Part shown: one piece after another, positions 23,784-30,974 of the stretch | Numbering within the stretch: position 1 is the stretch's first letter | Layout: each line of letters starts with the position of its first letter | NCBI GenBank assembly: GCA_016177615.1 | Contig: JACOUX010000034.1 | Span: 1-38,890, forward strand | Length of the DNA: 38,890 nt | Source: Candidatus Woesearchaeota archaeon | GTDB taxonomy: Archaea; Nanobdellota; Nanobdellia; Woesearchaeales; GW2011-AR4 | Direction: 5' to 3' | Program-made: the position numbers and the translations under genes | Notes under the pieces: generated by a model | Database searches by the model: none | What the model saw: the letters and a program-made list of their open reading frames with translations, nothing else | What the model was told of the DNA's origin: nothing

Positions 23784-24509
23784 TTATCTACGTGCTAAAG
23801 ACCCCAATTCTCGTGCCCAGGTGTCATTCAAGAATGCTTTAATTTTATCTGCAATTTCCCTGGCGTCTAAGCCTGTGCCAGTTATGTAAATATTTGGGGA
23901 TGAGAAATTAATTGTCTGGCTTTCGCCTGCTGGGATCACAGATTCGCCTCGATGCAAATAGGCTAATGTATCCCTCGGCACAAAAGAGGTTCCCATCTGG
24001 AAGCTTGGAAAATTAGAAGACTTTATTCGGCTGAAAGATTCCTCAAACTTTGTGAACATCTCCTGAAAGCCTTCTTTCAGCATTAAAATAAGTCCTTTGA
24101 AGCCATCTGCCAGGGGCGTAAATACCCATTGCTTCAGCAGATTCATGGCAGGGCCCGTAAAGGGCGACAGATTTCGTAATTCTGACAACCCATATGATAA
24201 ATTTTTAAGCCTGTCCCTTACGTCTTCAAATGCAACATTTCCAAAATTTGATTTGATCGCATCTCCAAAGAGTAAGAAGTTCGATGCTAACGATTCTCCG
24301 AAGTTTCCGTAAAGATTGTTGAATTTTCCGATTCTACTGGTTATTTGTCCCATTCCCTGAGCAAAAGAATGAGCGGCTTGGGAAGCCTTTTGTTTAAATT
24401 CTTCTCGAAAAAATTTCATAGTTTCAGCTGCTTGCCGAAAACTATCCTGCAGTTTTGTCGTGTCGCTTCCTATTACAATCTGAATATCTTCAATCGGAAT
24501 TTTGACCAC
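23784..24509 (-). CDS. Tail tape-measure-like protein
   Basis: 241 residues with GTG start preceded by AGGTG. Most of it is amphipathic helix and coiled coil (KLQDSFRQAAETMKFFREEF, GQITSRIGKFNNLYGNFGES). Near the C-terminus FQMGTSFVPRDTLAYLHRGE then SVIPAG matches the hallmark end of phage tape-measure proteins (GTxxVPxTGxalLHkGExVip). Full tape-measure proteins are far longer and no other virion gene lies in the element, so this is either a remnant or a repurposed protein. It sits in the middle of the replication operon. Confidence 0.55.
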   Translation of the reverse strand: MVKIPIEDIQIVIGSDTTKLQDSFRQAAETMKFFREEFKQKASQAAHSFAQGMGQITSRIGKFNNLYGNFGESLASNFLLFGDAIKSNFGNVAFEDVRDRLKNLSYGLSELRNLSPFTGPAMNLLKQWVFTPLADGFKGLILMLKEGFQEMFTKFEESFSRIKSSNFPSFQMGTSFVPRDTLAYLHRGESVIPAGESQTINFSSPNIYITGTGLDAREIADKIKAFLNDTWARELGSLARR

Positions 24510-24624
24510 CTTTTGGACTTACGCCAATGCACTGAAGTATGCACTTTTGCTGTTCTTCAAGCTCATTCCAATTTTTTAATAAGAATGATTCAAGTTCCTC
24601 ATCAGATTCATTTAATTGTTGCAT
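24490..24624 (-). CDS. Small acidic protein (44 aa)
   Basis: Not in the ORF track. Reads MQQLNESDEELESFLLKNWN then ELEEQQKCILQCIG. It overlaps the ribbon-helix-helix gene by 17 bases upstream and the tape-measure-like gene by 20 bases downstream, the tight packing expected in an operon. Acidic helix; no family. Confidence 0.45.
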   Translation of the reverse strand: MQQLNESDEELESFLLKNWNELEEQQKCILQCIGVSPKGGQNSD

Positions 24625-24754
24625 TTTCTCTTTTCAATATTTGGATTGCACCTTGCCGAAAAATTGAAGAAATTTTCAAATCACATCTTCTGGCATGTCT
24701 CCTAATTTGATCATACATATCTTCTGGAACGCTAATCGAAATCTTCTTGAACAT
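24608..24754 (-). CDS. Ribbon-helix-helix DNA-binding protein (48 aa)
   Basis: Not in the ORF track. FKKISISVPEDMYDQIRRHA is a CopG/MetJ-type ribbon followed by the first helix, and CDLKISSIFRQGAIQIL the second, the standard short RHH repressor. It heads the operon RHH, small acidic protein, tape-measure-like, Sm-like, MCM-like helicase and probably represses the shared divergent promoter at 24776-24788. The ATG lies about 28 bases from that TATA box, so the message is leaderless. Confidence 0.8.
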   Translation of the reverse strand: MFKKISISVPEDMYDQIRRHARRCDLKISSIFRQGAIQILKRENATIK

Positions 24755-24775
24755 TATGGAATTCTCCATACCCCG

Positions 24776-24788
24776 AAATATTTATAAT
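24776..24788. promoter_or_regulatory. Shared TATA region of two divergent leaderless genes
   Basis: AAATATTTATAAT is centred about 28 bases from both the RHH ATG (24754, minus) and the ATG at 24813 (plus). One AT-rich element can serve both directions, giving a 58-base divergent control region. Confidence 0.55.
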
Positions 24789-24812
24789 CTTAGGCTTGTT
24801 TTACACACTACA

Positions 24813-25478
24813 ATGGTTTTTTTAAAGAACGAAAGAGGGAATTATTCTATCTGTAAAAGTAAGAGAATTAAGAGAAATGGTAAAAGTCCTTCAAGGCCAA
24901 TAGTACTCCAAAAACTTGGCAGGTATAGGTACTGGAAAGCTGAGGATATAGTCGAAGACTTCATGAGGGAATATCCAAATGAGATAAAAAATAAAAAACA
25001 ATATTTAAAATTATTTAATGACATTGAGGCGATTCCATGGTATAAAGATAATCCGAAATTTCAGGGCAGCAAGGATGAAAAATTGCATAATGAAATAACC
25101 AAAAACAAGATTTTTACTCAATATTTATTTAATACCATAAAGAGCAGTCAATACAGAGCATTATATCATCAAGATAAAGCTAAAGGGTATTCAGAAGATA
25201 TTGCAAGCTTAAATTTGGAAAAGGTAAAGGAATATTCTCTCAGAAATAAAAGGATCGGGACATTGGTGGGAAGGACTATCAGAACTACTGATGATACAAA
25301 GAAGTATACGGGATACAATCAAATCAGACTTCCTCCTGGATATGCTAAGTTTATTGAAAGATTCAGAAATAAGAAAAAGTGGCTTACTGAAGAAGAAAAG
25401 CAAAGACTTATAAGGAATATCTCAAAAGAAATCAAGAAGCATGGGCATCTTAATAAACACCCGGCATTATACTTATAA
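24813..25478 (+). CDS. Hypothetical basic protein (221 aa)
   Basis: Start chosen at MVFLKNERGN from the TATA spacing; the ORF track begins 22 codons earlier, upstream of the TATA box. The first ~40 residues (YSICKSKRIKRNGKSPSRPI, VLQKLGRYRYW) resemble the N-terminal strand region of IS1634/IS4-type transposases, but no DDE catalytic region follows. The rest is lysine-rich and helical, ending KEIKKHGHLNKHPALYL. It probably binds DNA. It is the last gene before the attR repeat. Confidence 0.6.
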   Translation: MVFLKNERGNYSICKSKRIKRNGKSPSRPIVLQKLGRYRYWKAEDIVEDFMREYPNEIKNKKQYLKLFNDIEAIPWYKDNPKFQGSKDEKLHNEITKNKIFTQYLFNTIKSSQYRALYHQDKAKGYSEDIASLNLEKVKEYSLRNKRIGTLVGRTIRTTDDTKKYTGYNQIRLPPGYAKFIERFRNKKKWLTEEEKQRLIRNISKEIKKHGHLNKHPALYL

Positions 25479-25503
25479 TCTATAAGTGGTTTAAACTCCG
25501 ATG

Positions 25504-25565
25504 TAGTTTCACAAGCAATCACACAAATATATACTTCCTGTCCTCCGCATGTTTTAGTTTCACAA
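25504..25565 (+). other. attR core with flanking arm repeats
   Basis: TCCTGTCCTCCGCAT (25536-25550) is the exact 15-base copy of the tRNA-Leu 3' end. It is flanked on both sides by TAGTTTCACAA (25504-25514 and 25555-25565), which could be integrase arm-binding sites. The repeat on the outer side implies that the sequence beyond it also derives from a related element. Confidence 0.75.
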
Positions 25566-25614
25566 ATGCGTTACTATTTACTGGAAGTAAACATTAAAAA
25601 ACTTAATCAAAATG

Positions 25615-25625
25615 TTTTTAAATAG
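25615..25625 (+). promoter_or_regulatory. TATA box of the subtilisin gene
   Basis: TTTTTAAATAG centred about 28 bases before the ATG at 25648; leaderless arrangement. Confidence 0.55.
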
Positions 25626-25647
25626 GTTCTTTTCTTCATAATAAATA

Positions 25648-28600
25648 ATGAGGATAAGAAAAAGAATTACCCTGATTCATTTAATTATTTTATTTTGCTT
25701 TATTTTTATAATTAACACTCCTAAAGCCCATGCTTGGAATCAGAGTGATTATATGCCAGGAGAACTTATTGTAAAGTTAAAACAAATAAGCGATACCGGT
25801 AGAGTAGATTCTGATAGAGCATATTTAAAGCCTTTTGCCAAAAAAGATTCTCAAATACCAACAGGATCCACTTTGGACGGCTTAATTTCAAAGCATAATG
25901 TCAAATCAATTGAGAAAATAATAAAAAATGGCCGGGGTTTAAAAGAAACAGCAATAAATGCTTTGAATCCCTTACAAAGCCAGCATGGAATTGACAGGCT
26001 TTACTTGTTAAAATTGAATGAAAATGAAGATATTAATAATGCGCTCAGAGACTTCAGAAATGACCCGAATGTAGAATATGCAGAGCCAAATTATATAGTT
26101 TACACAACTTTAATTCCCAATGATCCAAATTTTGCAAATTTATGGGGCCTGCACAATACCGGACAAACTGGCGGCAAGGCTGATGCTGATATTGACGCTC
26201 CTGAAGCATGGAACATGAAGACAAATAGCAATGATGTGGTTGTTGCTGTGATTGACACAGGTGTTGACTATAGCCATGAGGATTTGGCGGGGAATATCTG
26301 GAATAATGCAAATGAGATACCTGAAAATAACATAGATGATGATGGCAACGGCTTTATAGACGATGTAAGAGGCTGGGATTTCTACAACAATGACAACAAT
26401 CCAGCTGACGATGGGGGGCATGGCACTCACGTCTCTGGGACAATTGGAGCTGTTGGAGACAATGGCAAAGGAATTGCCGGTGTTAACTGGAATGTCAAGA
26501 TAATGCCGATTAAATTTATAAGTTATTTTGGCTCTGGGACAGAGGCAGATGCAATAAAATCAATAAATTATGCAAGGTTAATGAATGTTGATATAATGAG
26601 CAACAGCTGGGGCGGCACTAAATTTTCTCAAGGCTTGAAAGATGCCATAAGCGCTGCAAATGATGCCAATATTTTATTTGTAGCGGCTGCTGGCAATTTT
26701 GGAAAGAATAGTGATTTGACTCCGTTATATCCTGCAGCATTTGATAATGAAAATATTATTTCGGTTGCTGCTACAGACCATAATGATAACCTTGCAGGAT
26801 TCTCAAATTATGGAGCAGTTTCAGTTGATTTAGGCGCGCCTGGAGTAAGCATATTCTCAACTGTGCCGACAGGCAACTGTTCTCTATGCGATCCAACCGG
26901 CTATAAGTATTTGAGCGGAACATCAATGGCAACTCCCCATGTTTCAGGAGCAGCTACCTTGATTAAATCAAAGTTTCCTTCATTAACTTATTTACAAATT
27001 AAAGCAAGATTATTAAATTCTGCTGAGCATTTAAAGGGCTTAGAAGGAAAATCTGTAAGCGAAGGCCGGCTTAATGCATTTAATGCGTTGGAAGATGATA
27101 TAATAGCTCCAGGAGCCATAACAGACTTAAGTGCAGCGAATATTTCACTTACTTCAGTCGCTTTGCAATGGACAGCAACAGGAGACGATGGAAGCGCAGG
27201 GACTGCAAGTCGCTATGATTTAAGGTACTCACAATCACCGATAGACGCTATAAGCTTCGAAAGCGCCACCAAAGTGGCAAATTTAACAAAGCCAAAGCCG
27301 GCTGGCTCTGCAGAATCGTTTAGGGTTACAGGATTGTACTCATCAACTGCTTATTATTTTGCATTAAGGGCTGAAGATAATGTAGGTAATAGTGGGCAAA
27401 TTTCAAATATGGCATCTGCAACAACAAAAGAGCCGAAAATTCTCTTCATGGACAATTTTGAATCAGGGGCTGATGGATGGTCAACTGAAGGCACTAGCAG
27501 CACAAACAGTTCAAATTTTTCCTGGCATCTGGAAACTTTGAAGTATAACAGCCCCACAACAAGCTGGACTTACAATTCTGGCGCTCCAAGCTATTACTAT
27601 TACACAGGAACTTCGCGAAATTTCGGCACTTTGACATCGCCTTCAATTAATTTAACCGGACAAATCAACCCAGCATTGAGGTTCTATGAATTTTATGAGA
27701 CAGAAACCGGTAAAGATCATGATCAAAGGTGGGTAAAAATTTCATCAAATGGCAAAAATTTTACTAACTTAGTGCAATTATCGAATGACACGATGAGCAC
27801 TTGGCATAAGCATGAAATTGACTTATCGCAATATAAAGGAAATGTTATAAAAATCGGATTTTATTTTGACACCATAGACAGCGTGTTAAACAATTTCTGG
27901 GGATGGTCAATAGATGATATGTCTATTTTGGTTGAAAATAATGCAAATAACTCAATACAGGGCGATGTTCCTGTCGCAAATGCAGATGGCCCGTATTTTG
28001 GAATAGAGGACACCATATTAATGCTTAACGGCTCCGGCTCTTTTGACCCGAATGGCGGAAATTTGATTTATAATTGGAATTTTGGCGATGGAACTTTGGA
28101 AATGGAAACAGTAGGGCCTTTTGTAAAGCATAATTATACATTTGGCGGCACCTATATTGTTAAGTTAATTGTCAATAATGGAATAGCCGATTCTGAGCCT
28201 TATGCAACCATAGCCAATATTACAGAGATTAATGATGCTCCTGTTGCAGATGCAGGGCCTGACAGAAATGTAAATGCAGGCTCATTGGTGATATTTAATG
28301 GCTCTAACTCCTCTGACGAGGAGGGACCGATAGCGTCATATAACTGGAATTTTGGCGATAACTCGACAGCCTATGGACCAATTGTCAATCATACTTATAT
28401 TTTTCCCGGTATATACTATGCAGTCTTAACAGTGAGCGACGGCCAGTTAGATTCAAGCGACGCTGCATTAGTTAAAGTTGCCTCACTCCCTTCTGCCGAC
28501 TTAAAAATAACAAGCCTTTCAACTGCAACAAGAGCTATTGCGCCAGGGAACTCTTTGTATCTCTCAAATACTGTAAAAAATGCAGGAAATGCCAATGCCG

Positions 28601-29946
28601 GCCCTTTTGCAGCCGGATTTGCTTTATCATCAGACCAAGCTTACAGCACAGACGACATTAACTTTTCTGCTACTCGTAAAATAGCGTCTTTGGCAAATGG
28701 CTCAAGCAGTACAGCTTCAACATACCTTCTTGTTCCAGCTTCAGTCCAGTTAGGAAATTATTATTTATGCTCTTTTGCCGATATTAACAATTCTGTAAAT
28801 GAGCAAAATGAGACAAACAATGGCTTATGCACGACTGCAGCAGTAAAAGTAACAAGGCCTGATTTAATCATGGCAGAGATAAGCCCATTGGCAGATACAG
28901 CAATAGGAGGCAAAAATCTATCACTTGTCAGCACTATTAAAAATAATGGTGAAATCGCAGCTCGCAATTCCTATGTCAGTTTTAGGCTATCAACAAACAA
29001 CATTTACGGAGACAGTGATGATATTGCAGTCTCAACCTTAAGATTAGCGCCAGCTTTGCAAGCTGATGCATTCAGCCAGAACGTCACCAATATTTTGATT
29101 CCCATTTCAGTAAAGGCAGGCAATTACTATGTATGCGCCAAGGCTGATTCAACGAATTTAGTAATTGAAATTAATGAAACCAACAATGCTATTTGCAGCA
29201 ACACCACTATAACCTTGCCGCCGCCTGATCTTATTATAAGCAACTTATCAACCGCAATAAGTGCTGTAGCCCCGGGACGAGCATTCTATCTATCAAATTC
29301 TGCCAAGAATTCAGGCAGCTCTGCTTCAGGGCCTTCCAACATAAGCTTCCACCTTTCTGTGGACCAAAACTATGGCGGCCTAGATGATGTTGCAATACAG
29401 AATTACCGCACTGTGAATCCTTTAAACCCAGGCGCAATAAGCACAACTAGCACTTATCTTGTAGTTCCATATTCTGCGCCTTTAGGAAATTACTACATAT
29501 GCGCCTTTGCTGACAGCAATAATTCTGTATTCGAAGGATTGAATGAAGATAACAATTTTTTGTGCACAAATTCCAGGGTTGAAATAACAAGGCCAGACTT
29601 ATTGATAACAATGGTTAACGGGCCGTCAAATGCAACAAAAGGCACTTACATAAGCGTCGAAAATAGCGTATATAATCAAGGCAAGGTTCCATCTACAGGA
29701 TTTTATGTAGGGATATATCTTTCAACAGACGCAAACATAAACGCATCTGACAGGTTTTTGAAGAACAGATATATTTCAGGGCTGACTGCCCTAAGCACAA
29801 ATACATCCAGCACCATCTTGCTGATTCCGGTAAATATTGCAAATGGCAATTATTATTTGGGTGCGATTGCCGATTATAGTAAGTATTTAATGGAAACAGA
29901 CGAGACAAACAATGCACTCAGGGGAAATTCAATAATTATCAACTAG
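25648..29946 (+). CDS. Secreted multidomain subtilisin-like serine protease
   Basis: 1432 residues. Signal peptide to about residue 29 (ending PKAHA). An inhibitor-type propeptide (MPGELIVKLKQ to NVEYAEPNY) is followed by the S8 protease with Asp203 (VIDTGVDYSHED), His258 (GGHGTHVSGT), the oxyanion Asn in AAAGNFG, and Ser426 (SGTSMATPHVSG). Downstream are a fibronectin III domain (~490-590), a MAM/jelly-roll-like domain (~600-775), two PKD domains (NWNFGDGT, NWNFGDNS; ~780-945) and four CARDB repeats (starting ADLKITSLS, PDLIMAEIS, PDLIISNLS, PDLLITMVN). No membrane anchor at the C-terminus, so it is released or held by its beta modules. It lies between the second and third att copies. Confidence 0.95.
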   Translation: MRIRKRITLIHLIILFCFIFIINTPKAHAWNQSDYMPGELIVKLKQISDTGRVDSDRAYLKPFAKKDSQIPTGSTLDGLISKHNVKSIEKIIKNGRGLKETAINALNPLQSQHGIDRLYLLKLNENEDINNALRDFRNDPNVEYAEPNYIVYTTLIPNDPNFANLWGLHNTGQTGGKADADIDAPEAWNMKTNSNDVVVAVIDTGVDYSHEDLAGNIWNNANEIPENNIDDDGNGFIDDVRGWDFYNNDNNPADDGGHGTHVSGTIGAVGDNGKGIAGVNWNVKIMPIKFISYFGSGTEADAIKSINYARLMNVDIMSNSWGGTKFSQGLKDAISAANDANILFVAAAGNFGKNSDLTPLYPAAFDNENIISVAATDHNDNLAGFSNYGAVSVDLGAPGVSIFSTVPTGNCSLCDPTGYKYLSGTSMATPHVSGAATLIKSKFPSLTYLQIKARLLNSAEHLKGLEGKSVSEGRLNAFNALEDDIIAPGAITDLSAANISLTSVALQWTATGDDGSAGTASRYDLRYSQSPIDAISFESATKVANLTKPKPAGSAESFRVTGLYSSTAYYFALRAEDNVGNSGQISNMASATTKEPKILFMDNFESGADGWSTEGTSSTNSSNFSWHLETLKYNSPTTSWTYNSGAPSYYYYTGTSRNFGTLTSPSINLTGQINPALRFYEFYETETGKDHDQRWVKISSNGKNFTNLVQLSNDTMSTWHKHEIDLSQYKGNVIKIGFYFDTIDSVLNNFWGWSIDDMSILVENNANNSIQGDVPVANADGPYFGIEDTILMLNGSGSFDPNGGNLIYNWNFGDGTLEMETVGPFVKHNYTFGGTYIVKLIVNNGIADSEPYATIANITEINDAPVADAGPDRNVNAGSLVIFNGSNSSDEEGPIASYNWNFGDNSTAYGPIVNHTYIFPGIYYAVLTVSDGQLDSSDAALVKVASLPSADLKITSLSTATRAIAPGNSLYLSNTVKNAGNANAGPFAAGFALSSDQAYSTDDINFSATRKIASLANGSSSTASTYLLVPASVQLGNYYLCSFADINNSVNEQNETNNGLCTTAAVKVTRPDLIMAEISPLADTAIGGKNLSLVSTIKNNGEIAARNSYVSFRLSTNNIYGDSDDIAVSTLRLAPALQADAFSQNVTNILIPISVKAGNYYVCAKADSTNLVIEINETNNAICSNTTITLPPPDLIISNLSTAISAVAPGRAFYLSNSAKNSGSSASGPSNISFHLSVDQNYGGLDDVAIQNYRTVNPLNPGAISTTSTYLVVPYSAPLGNYYICAFADSNNSVFEGLNEDNNFLCTNSRVEITRPDLLITMVNGPSNATKGTYISVENSVYNQGKVPSTGFYVGIYLSTDANINASDRFLKNRYISGLTALSTNTSSTILLIPVNIANGNYYLGAIADYSKYLMETDETNNALRGNSIIIN

Positions 29947-29952
29947 CCTCTC

Positions 29953-29963
29953 TCCTCCGCATT
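29953..29963 (+). other. Third, partial att copy
   Basis: TCCTCCGCATT matches the last ten bases of the tRNA-Leu gene region plus following T (14780-14790) at 11 of 11. The bases before it match only in part. It lies 7 bases after the subtilisin stop. Confidence 0.5.
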
Positions 29964-30025
29964 TTTTGTCACTATTTCTTAACTACAACAAAATCTTTTA
30001 AATTGCCAGCAATAGTTTTATAAAT

Positions 30026-30115
30026 ATAGACAATTGCGTTGATTTGTTATATTTACACGCAATTGTCTATCTCGTAAATTGCGGCTATTTATTAGACTAA
30101 TTACTGCAATTTACG
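30026..30115. promoter_or_regulatory. Two tandem perfect inverted repeats in the MNT-HEPN leader
   Basis: ATAGACAATTGCGT/ACGCAATTGTCTAT (14 bp, 30026-30039 with 30057-30070) and CGTAAATTGC/GCAATTTACG (10 bp, 30073-30082 with 30106-30115). A TATA box (TTTTATAAATAT) ends at 30026, so the first repeat covers the likely transcription start and the second lies in the leader. Operator plus leader hairpin is the simplest reading. Confidence 0.65.
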
Positions 30116-30150
30116 ATATCCAAAATTAAGGTGATAAAAAAGAGGCCATC

Positions 30151-30957
30151 ATGAAGTTTGACATTCCGAGAAGAGAGCATCCCAACCTTGAGCGCTATTA
30201 CAAGGAAGATATTGACACTGCCTATAAGTTTGCGAATGAGCTTTATAAGGAGCTTGGCAGCTTTATAAGGGCTGCTGTCCTGTTCGGCTCTGCTGCAAGG
30301 CGCACCAAAGGCCCGGGAGGCGACATAGATGTTCTTGTAATTGTGGACGATTTGATGATGAACATGTCTCCTGAGGTAACTGAAGCATATAGGCTGATTG
30401 TGCAGAAGATAATAGTGAGGGTTTCCACAAAGCTTCACATCACAACAATGCGCTTTACTTCTTTCTGGGAATACATGAGGAACGGAGACCCGATTGCCAT
30501 CAATCTGCTTAGAGATGGAGTTGCAATGATCGACTCCGGATTCTTTGACCCGATGCAGGCTCTGCTTAAAAAAGGCAGGATAAGGCCGACGCAGGAAAGC
30601 ATCTGGACTTATTACACCAGGGCGCCAAACACCTTGCACAACTCAAGGTGGCATCTTCTGCAGGCTGTCATAGACCTTTATTGGGCTGTGATTGACGCTG
30701 CGCATGCAGCTCTTATGAAGGTAGGGGAAATACCGCCAACTCCGGAGCATGCCGCAGACCTGATGGAGCAGAAGCTTGTAAAAAGAAAGCTGCTGGAGCA
30801 CAAATATGTCCTTATAATGAGGAATTTCTACAGGCTGATGAAGATGGTGACCCATAGGGAGATTGTTGAAATAAAAGGTGAGGAATTTGAGCATTACTAC
30901 AAGGAAGCAGAGGATTTTGTAGGCAGGATGAGAAAGCTCATAGAGCATGGAAAGTGA
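30151..30957 (+). CDS. Fused MNT nucleotidyltransferase-HEPN protein
   Basis: 268 residues. The N-terminal half is a minimal nucleotidyltransferase: AAVLFGSAARR (Gly46-Ser47) and GGDIDVLVIVDD with Asp58 and Asp60. The C-terminal half is all helical like HEPN domains, with the stretch NFYRLMKMVTHRE offering an R(x6)H pair in the range of the HEPN RNase motif. MNT and HEPN usually form two-gene toxin-antitoxin systems in which the MNT protein adenylylates the HEPN toxin; here they are one chain. GGTGA precedes the ATG by about 15 bases. Activity is inferred. Confidence 0.8.
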   Translation: MKFDIPRREHPNLERYYKEDIDTAYKFANELYKELGSFIRAAVLFGSAARRTKGPGGDIDVLVIVDDLMMNMSPEVTEAYRLIVQKIIVRVSTKLHITTMRFTSFWEYMRNGDPIAINLLRDGVAMIDSGFFDPMQALLKKGRIRPTQESIWTYYTRAPNTLHNSRWHLLQAVIDLYWAVIDAAHAALMKVGEIPPTPEHAADLMEQKLVKRKLLEHKYVLIMRNFYRLMKMVTHREIVEIKGEEFEHYYKEAEDFVGRMRKLIEHGK

Positions 30958-30974
30958 AAATTAAATTTTATCAT

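Noticed and set aside
24813-25478. IS1634/IS4-type transposase
   Set aside because: Only the first 40 residues look similar; no DDE residues or terminal repeats.
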